A DNA stretch of 10,209 bases from Phormidesmis priestleyi (GTDB lineage Bacteria; Cyanobacteriota; Cyanobacteriia; Phormidesmidales; Phormidesmidaceae), in contig QBMP01000020.1 of NCBI GenBank assembly GCA_003242115.1, positions 1 to 10,209 of the forward strand, given 5' to 3'. The position numbers and the translations under genes are program-made. Within the stretch, counting starts at the first letter, position 1, and every line of letters starts with the position of its first letter. The notes beneath the pieces are model-generated. The model was not told the origin of the DNA, did not search any database, and was given only the letters and a program-made list of their open reading frames with translations. Shown one piece after another: positions 1 to 8,230 of this stretch.

Positions 1-437
1 ACAGCGCCTTTACCCAAAGCAACTTTGACTACTTGGTGGCCACTCGTAAGCTCAGCCTCGAATCGCCGACTGCCGAAGCCGATGAGCGCCAAGCACTTAC
101 TCAGACGGCCAAAAATATTCGCTGGATAAATTTGCTCATCGTCGCGACGCACAAGGGTAAGACCCAAGATAAAACGGGCGTCGTAGAATTTGTGGCGGTT
201 TACCAGTCGGTGCATCAGGCAATTCATCGGGCGGCGGCTCCGATGCTACAGGAGGAAGCGGGCGCAAGCGGCTTGCAGCAACTGCATGAGCGATCGCACT
301 TTATAAAAGAACGCGGCACTAAAGAGCGCAGTCAGTGGCTGTACGTTACTGGCGATATTTTGCCACCGTATCAACCTCAGCGGAGTCAACCCTGTTGGTG
401 TGGCAGCAATCAGCGATTTGGCCGATGTCACGGCTGA
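1..437 (+). CDS. YchJ-like SEC-C motif protein, 3' part only
   Basis: The reading frame is open from base 3 with no stop upstream, so the gene begins before the window and the TTG at 33 is an internal Leu codon. About 144 residues are visible. The order of elements matches the YchJ/UPF0225 type: a DYLVAT segment, an IRWINLLIV strand, GVVEFVAVY, LHERSHF and QWLYVTGD, which together resemble an NTF2-like domain. It ends in a zinc-binding SEC-C motif with spacing C-x-C-G-S-x4-F-x2-C-H. Family members usually also carry an N-terminal SEC-C motif, which would lie outside the window. The molecular role of these proteins is poorly known; SEC-C motifs bind zinc and occur on SecA and many unrelated proteins. 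The gene ends with TGA two bases before the stop of the convergent DUF4404 gene, leaving no room for a separate terminator. Family assignment is fairly sure; function is not. Confidence 0.75.
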   Translation, partial: SAFTQSNFDYLVATRKLSLESPTAEADERQALTQTAKNIRWINLLIVATHKGKTQDKTGVVEFVAVYQSVHQAIHRAAAPMLQEEAGASGLQQLHERSHFIKERGTKERSQWLYVTGDILPPYQPQRSQPCWCGSNQRFGRCHG

Positions 438-439
438 CC

Positions 440-730
440 TTAGATGCCCATGCCGCTGAGGGTCGTCAGCAGTCGATTTAAGCTATTGGTAATTTGAGGG
501 TGCTCTAGCTCAAACTGCTCGATTAGCTCAGGCAGTTTTTGGGTTGCCTTGGGCTCCGAACTGCCTGAAAGCGGGTCGTCAGCAGCCTGCATTTGCTTCT
601 CGACATCATCTATCAAAGCCAGAAGCTTTTCTTTGACGGCGCTGTCGGTGGCCTCTAGCTTGTCAATTTCTGTATGAAGGGCCGCTAAGGACTGAGCGAG
701 ATCTGCTTGACTCATGTTTGCTTTACTCAT
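440..730 (-). CDS. DUF4404-family small helical protein
   Basis: This is a 96-residue acidic protein without Cys, signal peptide or membrane segment. The N-terminal half reads as an amphipathic coiled coil (LAALHTEIDKLEATDSAVKE), followed by a low-complexity linker (DDPLSGSSEP). The C-terminal helix carries the pattern LIEQFELEHPQITNSLNRLL and ends in SGMGI. The EQFE-x-EHP-x-I-x3-L and terminal GMGI are what I recognise from DUF4404 proteins; their function is unknown. I chose the ATG at 730 over a TTG one codon earlier. Another ATG at 715 is possible, and neither has a clear Shine-Dalgarno sequence. The gene is divergent from cphB and shares a roughly 290-bp upstream region with it. It is convergent with, and almost touches, the SEC-C gene. 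Confidence 0.7.
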   Translation of the reverse strand: MSKANMSQADLAQSLAALHTEIDKLEATDSAVKEKLLALIDDVEKQMQAADDPLSGSSEPKATQKLPELIEQFELEHPQITNSLNRLLTTLSGMGI

Positions 731-1018
731 CAATGAAGGGGCGTGCAGAGACTACTTTACACATCCTTGAAGTATTGTAGGGCGCGATCGCTTCTATGTA
801 GAGCCCCTGTAGTGATTCAAAAAGCCAACTACCCGCAGCGAACTCGGCGCTGAATCTAGCTGAAATTTGGTTAAATTCAATACAAAACCGTGTCAGGACT
901 TGTTGATACGGTGAGGCTCGTGAGGAACTGTTTTAAACTAGATTTAATAAATGCGGTGAGCCACTGCGTTAAGTCGCTTTTAAGTCGCTAGTTCGTCAGT
1001 TTTTCTGGCTTCAGTGCA
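731..1018. promoter_or_regulatory. Divergent intergenic region upstream of DUF4404 gene and cphB
   Basis: These 288 bases separate two divergent genes and must hold the promoters of both unless transcription enters from elsewhere. A HIP1 octamer lies at about 784-791. AT-rich stretches around 860-890 and 930-955 (for example TTTAATAAAT) could supply a -10 element for cphB. By eye I found no perfect NtcA site (GTA-N8-TAC) and no convincing -35/-10 pair, so no specific site is called. Confidence 0.35.
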
Positions 1019-1891
1019 ATGTCTGTAATAAATACCTTGTATAGCTTTATGCTGGAACTGAAATCTAGTTTGGCTCAACAATCTATGGTGGATATTTCTA
1101 CCCAATACCCGGTGATGATCATTGGGGGGGCAGAAGATAAAGTCAATACGTGCGACATCTTGACGGCTTTTTTTAAGAGTGCGGGTGGGGAAAATGCGAC
1201 TATCGGCATTATCCCGACGGCTTCGCGAGAGCCTGCCATTGTGGGCGATCGCTACTATCAAATATTTCAAGGGATGGGAGCGCAGCAGGTTCAAGTTCTA
1301 GACATTCGCTACCGAGAGGAGTGTGACGAAGAGCGCTGGGTAGAAATCATCCAGAGCTGTAGCGGCATCTTTATTACTGGCGGCGATCAGCTCAGGCTGC
1401 GAGATGTAATTGGCGAAACCCTTTTGATCAACGCCATCAAAGCCAAGCTCAAAGCAGGGGGATTAGCCCTAGCTGGCACCAGCGCCGGTGCGGCCATTAT
1501 GGGCGAAAAAATGATTGCCGGGGGCAGCAGCGGCGAGTCGCCCAATCAAAGCTTGGTAGACCTGACTCAAGGGCTGGGCATTGTGCCTGAGCTGCTGGTC
1601 GATCAGCATTTTCACAATCGCAATCGGATGGCGCGGCTGCTGAGTGCGATCGCCGCTCATCCTGAAAAGCTAGGCATAGGAATAGATGAAGACACCTGCA
1701 TTGCCCTAACCTCTAGTGGCACCTTTCAGGTACTGGGCAAAGGCACCATTACCATTATCGATCCCGGCAGCCTTACCCATACCAACCACGCCGAAACCAC
1801 CGAAACGTCACCGCTCAGCTTGCATAACCTCAAGGTTCATGTGCTGCATCAAGGCGATCGCTATGATTATAAAAATCGGGCCATTCTTTAG
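1019..1891 (+). CDS. cphB: Cyanophycinase
   Basis: This is an intracellular serine exopeptidase (peptidase family S51) that degrades cyanophycin granules to beta-Asp-Arg dipeptides. Visible motifs are the N-terminal strand VMIIGGAEDK, the block IGIIPTASREP, FITGGDQLRL, and the nucleophile elbow GTSAGA with Ser155 as the expected catalytic serine. They continue with MIAGGSSGE, the DQHFHNRNRMARLLSAI block carrying the conserved His, GIGIDEDT, and PLSLHNL near the end. The product is 290 residues, about 20 longer than the usual 270 or so. The excess is all N-terminal, so translation may really start at the ATG at 1085 (Met23), or at 1049. None of the three has a strong Shine-Dalgarno sequence. 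It precedes cphA by 188 bp on the same strand, the common cyanobacterial cphB-cphA order. No defects are seen. Confidence 0.95.
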   Translation: MSVINTLYSFMLELKSSLAQQSMVDISTQYPVMIIGGAEDKVNTCDILTAFFKSAGGENATIGIIPTASREPAIVGDRYYQIFQGMGAQQVQVLDIRYREECDEERWVEIIQSCSGIFITGGDQLRLRDVIGETLLINAIKAKLKAGGLALAGTSAGAAIMGEKMIAGGSSGESPNQSLVDLTQGLGIVPELLVDQHFHNRNRMARLLSAIAAHPEKLGIGIDEDTCIALTSSGTFQVLGKGTITIIDPGSLTHTNHAETTETSPLSLHNLKVHVLHQGDRYDYKNRAIL

Positions 1892-2017
1892 CTTGCATCA
1901 ATCCATCCAAAAAAACATCCCAAAAAATGGCAGCGTGAATAACACCCCCATTAATATCCGGGCAAGCTGATCACTCAACCCAATAAATAGTACTCAGCTA
2001 GTTCGTTGGAAAACCCT

Positions 2018-2040
2018 AAAGTTGTACCCCAAAGTCGTAC
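2018..2040 (+). repeat. Short direct repeat upstream of cphA
   Basis: Two 10-base half sites, AAAGTTGTAC (2018-2027) and AAAGTCGTAC (2031-2040), differ at one base and are separated by CCC. Their 13-base spacing is a little more than one DNA turn. They lie 40 bp before the cphA start, where an operator or activator site would be expected. No regulator is recognised, and the repeat is short enough to be chance. The rest of the cphB-cphA gap (1892-2079) shows no perfect GTA-N8-TAC NtcA site and no clear terminator. Confidence 0.3.
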
Positions 2041-2079
2041 TTAGGTTATTAACACATAGGCTAACGGCCCTTAAAACTT

Positions 2080-4854
2080 ATGAAAATTCTCAAAACCCAA
2101 ACGCTTCGCGGCCCGAACTATTGGAGCATTCGCTATACCAAGCTGATCATCATAAGATTGGATCTCGAAGATCTCGCTGAGCGGCCTTCTGACACCATTC
2201 CCGGCTTTTACGATGGCATGGTAACCGCCATGCCCAGCCTAATCGAGCACTTTTGCTCACCCGGCAATCGCGGCGGCTTTTTGAGCCGAGTCCAAGAAGG
2301 CACGATGATGGGGCACATCATTGAGCATATTGCCCTAGAGCTACAAACCCTCGCCGGTATGGAGGTGGGCTTTGGTCGCACCCGCGAAACCGCCGACTCG
2401 GGCGTGTATCAAGTTGTCTTTGAATACGAAAACGAAGCCGCCGGACGCTACGCCGCTAGAGCCGCTTTGCGCCTGTGCGAAAGCATTATTGAAACCGGCA
2501 GCTATCCTCACACAGAGCTGCAAAAAGATCTGCAAGATCTCAGAGACTTGAAAATAGGTGCATCGCTAGGCCCAACTACAGAAGCTTTAGTGCGTGAGGC
2601 GCAAGCGCGTAATATTCCCTGGTTTGAGCTAGACGTGCGCGGGATTTTGCAGTTTGGCTACGGCATTCATCAAAAGCGAGTACAGGCATCTTTGACCTCG
2701 TACAGCAATGTATTAGGCGTAGAGCTAGCCTGTGATAAAGAAAGCACCAAGCAAATTTTGGGCAATGCTGGCATTCCGGTACCCAAAGGCAGCGTCGTCT
2801 ATTCACTGCGAGATCTAGAAGATGCCTTGGATTATCTCGGTGGCTATCCCATTGTTGTCAAGCCGCTAAGTGGCAATCACGGTCGCGGCATTACCTTAGA
2901 TATTCACACCTGGGAAGAAGCTGCAATTGCCTACGATAAGGCCCGCCAAGTTTCCGATGGGGTGATTGTAGAGCACTATTACACAGGCCGCGACCACCGC
3001 GTTTTGGTGGTCAATCACAAGGTGATTGCGGTTGCTGAGCGAATTCCGGCCCATGTAATCGGGGACGGCAAGCGCAGCATTCAAGATTTGGTAGATAAAG
3101 AAAACACCGATCCCAGGCGGGGTGAAGGCCACGACAATATCCTGACGCAAATTCAGCTCGATAGAACGACCGATAAGCTGCTGAGCGCTCAAGGCTATAC
3201 GCTAGACAGCGTTTTAGGGTCGGGTAAAATCTGCTATTTGCGAGAAACGGCCAACCTCAGTACGGGCGGTGTAGCGATTGATCGCACCGACGAAATTCAT
3301 CCTGAGACGGTATGGATTGCAGAGCGGGCTTCTCGCCTGATTGGACTAGATGTGGCGGGCATTGATATTGTCACGGATGACATTTCTCAGCCGATGCGGG
3401 TGGTCAATAGCGTCATTGTGGAAGTCAATGCCGCCCCAGGACTGCGAATGCATGTCGCCCCGAGTCAAGGGATGCCGCGTAATGTGGCAGGCCCGATTTT
3501 GGATATGCTGCTGCCACCGGGATCGCCGACTCGCATCCCGATTGTGGCAATTACCGGCACCAATGGCAAAACCACCACCACTCGGCTAACGGCCCATATT
3601 TTCCGTCAGGTGTATGGCACCGTGGGCTATACCACCACCGATGGGATTTATTTAGACGACCATTTATTAGAGAAAGGCGACACCACTGGGCCGCAGAGTG
3701 CCCGGATGATTTTGCAAGATCCGACGGTGGAAATGGCGGTGCTAGAAACAGCGCGGGGCGGAATGCTGCGCTCAGGGCTAGCCTTTGCGCAGTGCGATGT
3801 GGGCGTAGTTCTTAATGTCGCGGCAGACCATTTGGGCTTAGGCGATATCAATACGATTGATGAATTGGCGAAGCTCAAGGCGGTAATTGCAGAATCGGTA
3901 AGCGTAGGCGGCTATGCGGTGCTGAATGCTGACGATGAGCGCGTCGTGGCGATGGCCGATCATGTCACTGCGAAGGTGGCTTACTTTTCAATGGATGCGG
4001 ATAATCCGCTGGTGCGATCGCACGTCCAAAACGGCGGCATTGCGGCAGTGTATGAAGAAGGCCATATTTCTATCCTTCAGCAAGATTGGCTGCTGCGAAT
4101 TGAGCGGGCTGAGCGGGTGCCGGTGACGATGGGCGGCAAAGCTGACTTTATGATTGCCAACGCTTTAGCCGCTAGCTTAGTCGGCTTTGTGCAAGGCGTG
4201 AAAATAGAAGACATCCGAATGGCGTTGCGCACCTTCCAATCGAGCGCTCAGCAGATTCCGGGACGGATGAACTTGTTTAACCTGGGGCGTTTCCATGCGC
4301 TGGTAGACTATGCCCATAATCCGGCAGGCTTCGCGGCAGTTGGCGGCTTTGTGAAAAATTGGGATGGCCCGGCGATTGGGGTCGTGGGCGCACCGGGCGA
4401 TCGCCGCGATCAAGATCTCATTGAGCTAGGCACCCTAGCTGCTGATATTTTTGATCAGATTGTGGTCAAAGAAGATGATGACAATCGAGGTCGAGGCCGA
4501 GGTGAAGTCGCTGAGCTGATTGCCCAAGGGATTGCCCAAGCCCCGGCAGGCAGTTTTGAGAGCCCTCACGAAACCATGCTGAATGAGACTGAAGCCATTG
4601 AGTGGGCTTTGGACAATGCGCCTGAAGGCAGCTTAGTGGTGATTTTGCCAGAGACTGTGAGCCGAGCAATTTCACTAATTAAGGCCCGCAATCCGATTTC
4701 TGAAGGCATAGAATTGGCCAATGAGTCAACTTTTGCGAGCCCTAGAGGGACGGCTTATGCGGGCGTGGCGCTGGCAGAAAGAACGGCTAGTGTCAAACCC
4801 GCTCCTGCGAACGCTCTCAATGGTGTAAGCCCCGTGATTTCGGCTGTTCCATAA
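2080..4854 (+). CDS. cphA: Cyanophycin synthetase
   Basis: This cytoplasmic enzyme makes cyanophycin, a poly-Asp backbone with Arg side chains, without a ribosome and using ATP for each added residue. Three regions are visible. An N-terminal domain (about 1-160) begins with the typical MKILKTQTLRGPNYWSIR. An ATP-grasp domain (about 220-480, which adds Asp) has VVKPLSGNHGRGI and the metal-binding VIVEVNAAPGLRMH near residue 445. A Mur-ligase-like domain (about 488-890, which adds Arg) has the P-loop GTNGKTTT at 493-500, ETARGG, LNVAADHLG, DYAHNPAG and GAPGDRRD. The 924 residues are slightly more than the usual 870-900, because of a low-complexity Ala/Pro/Ser tail after about 880. Catalytic motifs look intact. 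The start matches the conserved family N-terminus although no strong Shine-Dalgarno precedes it. Confidence 0.97.
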   Translation: MKILKTQTLRGPNYWSIRYTKLIIIRLDLEDLAERPSDTIPGFYDGMVTAMPSLIEHFCSPGNRGGFLSRVQEGTMMGHIIEHIALELQTLAGMEVGFGRTRETADSGVYQVVFEYENEAAGRYAARAALRLCESIIETGSYPHTELQKDLQDLRDLKIGASLGPTTEALVREAQARNIPWFELDVRGILQFGYGIHQKRVQASLTSYSNVLGVELACDKESTKQILGNAGIPVPKGSVVYSLRDLEDALDYLGGYPIVVKPLSGNHGRGITLDIHTWEEAAIAYDKARQVSDGVIVEHYYTGRDHRVLVVNHKVIAVAERIPAHVIGDGKRSIQDLVDKENTDPRRGEGHDNILTQIQLDRTTDKLLSAQGYTLDSVLGSGKICYLRETANLSTGGVAIDRTDEIHPETVWIAERASRLIGLDVAGIDIVTDDISQPMRVVNSVIVEVNAAPGLRMHVAPSQGMPRNVAGPILDMLLPPGSPTRIPIVAITGTNGKTTTTRLTAHIFRQVYGTVGYTTTDGIYLDDHLLEKGDTTGPQSARMILQDPTVEMAVLETARGGMLRSGLAFAQCDVGVVLNVAADHLGLGDINTIDELAKLKAVIAESVSVGGYAVLNADDERVVAMADHVTAKVAYFSMDADNPLVRSHVQNGGIAAVYEEGHISILQQDWLLRIERAERVPVTMGGKADFMIANALAASLVGFVQGVKIEDIRMALRTFQSSAQQIPGRMNLFNLGRFHALVDYAHNPAGFAAVGGFVKNWDGPAIGVVGAPGDRRDQDLIELGTLAADIFDQIVVKEDDDNRGRGRGEVAELIAQGIAQAPAGSFESPHETMLNETEAIEWALDNAPEGSLVVILPETVSRAISLIKARNPISEGIELANESTFASPRGTAYAGVALAERTASVKPAPANALNGVSPVISAVP

Positions 4855-4884
4855 CTTGGCTGTCGCACACGCCTCAACTTAACC

Positions 4885-4956
4885 CTCAATTAAATCGGTA
4901 CACTCAATTAAATCGGTACACTCAATTAAATTGGCACACTCAATTAAATTGGCACA
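4885..4956 (+). repeat. Four tandem copies of an 18-bp unit
   Basis: The unit CTCAATTAAATCGGTACA occurs twice without change (4885-4902, 4903-4920). It is followed by two identical copies of a variant, CTCAATTAAATTGGCACA (4921-4938, 4939-4956). The two versions differ at two positions (C to T and T to C). The A-A-B-B order suggests duplication of neighbouring units. The array sits in the cphA-putA gap, ending 68 bp before the putA start. The bases just before it (CTCAACTTAACC) look like a decayed fifth copy. There are no spacers, so this is not a CRISPR. Confidence 0.9.
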
Positions 4957-5024
4957 CTAGTCGGCTAGCAGAGGCTGCAAAACTTTTTTGGCCGGTTATT
5001 TGAGTCCTGTAGGAGACTTTTGGA

Positions 5025-8000
5025 ATGGTTATCAACGCATCTCGTCCCACCGCTACGGCTAGTGAAGCCGCAGCGAGTAGCCCTTATGAAGATCAGACTC
5101 AGGCGATCGCGCGCGAGCTGTTGGCCGATAGTCAGGGTAAGCGATCGCTCTTTTCTAAAATGCGCGATCAGCTCAAGTGGGACGATAAGCTGCTGGGCTG
5201 GACGATGGAAAATCCGGGCCTGCGGGTGCAGATGTTTCGCCTGATTGACTGCCTCCCGGCGCTGAAAAGCAAGCCCGAAATTGCCCGCCACTTGCAGGAA
5301 TATTTGGGCGACAAAAGCGTTGAAGTGCCGCAAGCGCTCAAGAGCCTGTTGAACTTTGCCGATCCGCAGTCGATGCCTGCTAACGTCGCGGCAACAACGC
5401 TTTCAGGTGCGGTCGAAACCCTAGCTCGAAAGTACGTTTCGGGTGAAAATTTGCCCCAAGCGCTCAAGAGTATTGAGCGGATTCGCAAGCAGTCAATGAC
5501 TTTTACGATGGATTTGCTGGGTGAAGCGGTCGTCACCGAGCCCGAAGCGCAAGCCTATCTCGATCAGTATTTGGATCTGATGGAGCAGCTGACAACGGCG
5601 GCAAAACGGTGGTCAACGGTACCGCAAATCGATACAGCAGACGGCGTTGAGCTGCCTAAAGTGCAGGTGACGATGAAGCTGACGGCGTTCTATTCGCAGT
5701 TCGATCCGTTGGATGTAGAAGGCTCGCGTGAGAAGGTGAGCGATCGCATTCGCATTCTGCTGCGTCGCGCGAAAGACCTCGGCGCAGCCGTGCATTTTGA
5801 CATGGAGCAGTATCGCTATAAAGATGCAACGTTGGCGGCGCTTAAAGAGCTGCTGCTGGAAGAAGAGTTTCGCGGCCGCAGCGATCTAGGCATTACGCTA
5901 CAAGCCTATCTGCGCGACAGCTACCAAGATTTAAAGGATTTAATTGCCTGGGCCAAAAAGCGCGGCAATCCAATTACTGTTCGTTTGGTTAAAGGTGCGT
6001 ATTGGGATCAAGAGACGATTACGGCGCGTCAGAACCATTGGCCGACGCCTGTGTACAACCATAAGTCTTCGACGGACGCTAACTTTGAGCGGATGACGCA
6101 GCTGCTGTTGGAGAATCATGAGCATTTGTATGCGGCGATTGGCAGTCACAATGTGCGATCGCAAGGTCATGCGTTAGCGATCGCCAAAGCCCTCAACATT
6201 CCTCAGCGCCACATTGAATTTCAAGTGCTTTACGGCATGGCCGATACCATTGCCACTGCCCTGGTCAAGCAAGGCTACAGGGTGCGGGTTTACTGTCCTT
6301 ACGGCGATCTGATTCCGGGCATGGCCTACTTAATTCGGCGACTGCTAGAGAATACGGCCAACAGCTCATTTTTGCGTCAGAGCTTAGAAAATCGTCCCGC
6401 TGAAGAACTGCTGCAAATCCCCACTTGGGGAGCGGGCGATCAAGACCACGAAAAAGTCTTGCCCGAACCCATTGCCTCACCTGATGATTCGGTCACTCGC
6501 ATCGATCTCTCAGCCGACATGGACTACGCAGTGATGCAGCACCGACAGGATGCCTCTGCCGCGCTGAAGACTGTGCAGCAACAGCTAGGTAAAACTTACT
6601 GGCCATTGATCAATGGTGAATCTGTAGAAACAGCGGCCAAAATTGCTTCCGTAAATCCGTGCAATCCTGCCGAGACAGTGGGCACCATTGGCCAAATTGA
6701 GATTTCTCAAGCGGATGAAGCGGTTGCCGCTGCTAAAGCTGCCTTTGCAACCTGGAAAAAAACGCCCGCCAAAGAGAGAGCCGCGATTATCCGTCGCGCT
6801 GGAAAGCTGTTAGAACAGCGCCGCCATGAGCTGAATGCTTGGATGGTGTTTGAAGGCGGAAAACCTTTGCAGCAGGCCGATGCAGAAGTTTCAGAAGCGG
6901 CTGATTTTTGTGAGTATTACGCGGCTGAAATGGAGCGCTTAGATGCCGACATTATCTATGACGTGGCTGGAGAGACAGATCGCTACCGCTACCGCCCCAA
7001 AGGCTTAGTGCTGGTGATTTCACCCTGGAATTTTCCGCTGGCGATTCCTACCGGGATGACGGTAGCCGCGCTGGTGACCGGCAACTGCGTGATGCTCAAA
7101 CCTGCCGCCGTTACCTCTGTGATTGCCGCCAAGCTCTCGGAAATTTTGGTTGAAGCAGGCATTCCCAAAGGTGTGTTTCAGTATTTGCCGGGTCGGGGCT
7201 CCACTGTGGGCAATCATTTGGTCAAGCATCGCGATGTGAATATGATTGTGTTCACTGGCTCGCAAGAGGTAGGCTGTCAGATTTATGCAGATGCGGCAAT
7301 TTTGCAGCCACAGCAGCAGCATCTGAAGCGAGTCGTGGCTGAAATGGGCGGTAAGAACGCCATCATCGTCGATGAAAGTGCGGATCTCGATCAGGCGGTG
7401 CAGGGCGTGGTGTATTCGGCCTTTGGCTACAGCGGTCAAAAGTGTTCGGCTTGCTCTCGGGTAATTGTGGCGGCTCCGATTTATGAGACGTTTGTGGCGC
7501 GGTTAGTGGCGGCTACTCAGTCGCTTAATGTCGGCGACGCTCAACTGCCGGGTACTCAAGTTGGCCCCGTGATTGATGAGACAGCGCAAAAGCGAATTCG
7601 AGAATACATTGCCAAAGGAAAAGAAGAAGCGACGCTGGCGTTAGAACTACCGTCACCAGAACAGGGCTATTTTGTGGGGCCGGTGATTTTTACTGATGTG
7701 AATCCGTTAGGAACCATTGCCCAAGAAGAGATTTTTGGGCCAGTGCTAGCGGTGATGAAGGCTGAGAGCTTTGAGGACGGGTTAGCGATCGCAAACAACA
7801 CCCCTTACGCCCTCACGGGTGGCCTTTACTCGCGCACCCCTTCTCACATTGATCAGGCAACCGAAGACTTTGAGGTCGGCAACCTTTACATCAACCGCAC
7901 CATTACAGGTGCCATTGTCGCCCGTCAGCCCTTTGGCGGCTTCAAGCTCTCCGGCGTCGGCTCCAAAGCCGGTGGCCCCGACTATCTTCTCCAGTTTCTC

Positions 8001-8066
8001 GATCCGCGCACAGTCACTGAAAATGTGCAGAGGCAAGGCTTTGCGCCTATCGAAGGCATGGATTAA
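5025..8066 (+). CDS. putA: Bifunctional proline dehydrogenase / L-glutamate gamma-semialdehyde dehydrogenase (PutA)
   Basis: It oxidises proline to glutamate in two steps: FAD-dependent proline to pyrroline-5-carboxylate, then NAD(P)-dependent glutamate semialdehyde to glutamate. The proline dehydrogenase barrel (about 90-450) shows MKLTAFYSQFDP near 217, HFDMEQYRYKD, RLVKGAYWD (320-328) and YLIRRLLENTANSSF (from 435). The aldehyde dehydrogenase half (about 515-990) shows ISPWNFP with Asn669, FTGSQEVG, EMGGKN with Glu773 as general base, and GQKCSACSR with Cys807 as the nucleophile. The end has QPFGGFKLSG. At 1013 residues it lacks the N-terminal ribbon-helix-helix DNA-binding domain of enterobacterial PutA, so it is not expected to repress itself. 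AGGAG at 5011-5015 lies 9 bases before the ATG and supports this start. It lies downstream of cphA on the same strand, 170 bp away. Confidence 0.97.
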   Translation: MVINASRPTATASEAAASSPYEDQTQAIARELLADSQGKRSLFSKMRDQLKWDDKLLGWTMENPGLRVQMFRLIDCLPALKSKPEIARHLQEYLGDKSVEVPQALKSLLNFADPQSMPANVAATTLSGAVETLARKYVSGENLPQALKSIERIRKQSMTFTMDLLGEAVVTEPEAQAYLDQYLDLMEQLTTAAKRWSTVPQIDTADGVELPKVQVTMKLTAFYSQFDPLDVEGSREKVSDRIRILLRRAKDLGAAVHFDMEQYRYKDATLAALKELLLEEEFRGRSDLGITLQAYLRDSYQDLKDLIAWAKKRGNPITVRLVKGAYWDQETITARQNHWPTPVYNHKSSTDANFERMTQLLLENHEHLYAAIGSHNVRSQGHALAIAKALNIPQRHIEFQVLYGMADTIATALVKQGYRVRVYCPYGDLIPGMAYLIRRLLENTANSSFLRQSLENRPAEELLQIPTWGAGDQDHEKVLPEPIASPDDSVTRIDLSADMDYAVMQHRQDASAALKTVQQQLGKTYWPLINGESVETAAKIASVNPCNPAETVGTIGQIEISQADEAVAAAKAAFATWKKTPAKERAAIIRRAGKLLEQRRHELNAWMVFEGGKPLQQADAEVSEAADFCEYYAAEMERLDADIIYDVAGETDRYRYRPKGLVLVISPWNFPLAIPTGMTVAALVTGNCVMLKPAAVTSVIAAKLSEILVEAGIPKGVFQYLPGRGSTVGNHLVKHRDVNMIVFTGSQEVGCQIYADAAILQPQQQHLKRVVAEMGGKNAIIVDESADLDQAVQGVVYSAFGYSGQKCSACSRVIVAAPIYETFVARLVAATQSLNVGDAQLPGTQVGPVIDETAQKRIREYIAKGKEEATLALELPSPEQGYFVGPVIFTDVNPLGTIAQEEIFGPVLAVMKAESFEDGLAIANNTPYALTGGLYSRTPSHIDQATEDFEVGNLYINRTITGAIVARQPFGGFKLSGVGSKAGGPDYLLQFLDPRTVTENVQRQGFAPIEGMD

Positions 8067-8140
8067 TTTAGAGTGGGCAACGGTTCGGGAGTGCCTTGCA
8101 AGAGCCCCTACTGAGCTACCCAACCCAGAGGGGATTTCTG

Positions 8141-8158
8141 GATGTTATTACTAACATC
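8141..8158 (-). other. Perfect inverted repeat with GUAA loop, beyond the TR
   Basis: On the minus strand GATGTTA and TAACATC form a perfect 7-bp stem closed by GTAA, a GNRA-type tetraloop if transcribed. It lies about 70 bases 3' of the template repeat and could end or fold the TR RNA. No run of T follows, so it is not a classical intrinsic terminator. It could also be read from the putA side, where it begins 74 bases after the stop codon. Confidence 0.4.
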
Positions 8159-8175
8159 ACCGGAGCAATGGCTGG

Positions 8176-8229
8176 ACTCTTTGCGCGCGCTCAATAAATT
8201 TCCATTTATTGACTCTGGCAATAAAGAGT
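8176..8229 (-). other. Nested hairpin structure directly 3' of the template repeat
   Basis: Two nested inverted repeats start one base past the end of the TR homology. The outer stem pairs ACTCTTT (minus strand, 8229-8223) with AAAGAGT (8182-8176). Inside it, TCAATAAAT (8212-8204) pairs with ATTTATTGA (8199-8191) around a GGAA loop, giving 9 perfect base pairs and a GNRA-type tetraloop. In the well-studied Bordetella phage DGR, RNA sequence just downstream of the TR is needed to prime and make the cDNA. The position here fits that role, but this is an inference from position and symmetry, not from sequence similarity. Confidence 0.5.
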
Positions 8230-8230
8230 A

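Noticed and set aside
980..1294. Minus-strand open frame opposite the start of cphB
   Set aside because: It is antisense to a strongly supported gene, has no recognisable motif, and is typical of shadow frames in this codon usage.
4885..4956. CRISPR array
   Set aside because: The repeat units are contiguous with no spacers, and no cas gene is present.
4968..4989. Intrinsic terminator of cphA (GCAG/CTGC stem followed by a T run)
   Set aside because: The stem is only 4 bp and the T run begins several bases after it, so it is too weak to call.
7020..7439. 139-codon minus-strand open frame inside putA
   Set aside because: It is antisense to conserved aldehyde dehydrogenase motifs and has no independent evidence of coding.
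8107..8120. tRNA D-arm-like sequence (GGTAGCTCAGTAGG) on the minus strand, a possible tRNA attachment site
   Set aside because: No acceptor stem, anticodon arm or T-loop can be built around it on the same strand. The nearby GGTTCGGG is on the opposite strand.
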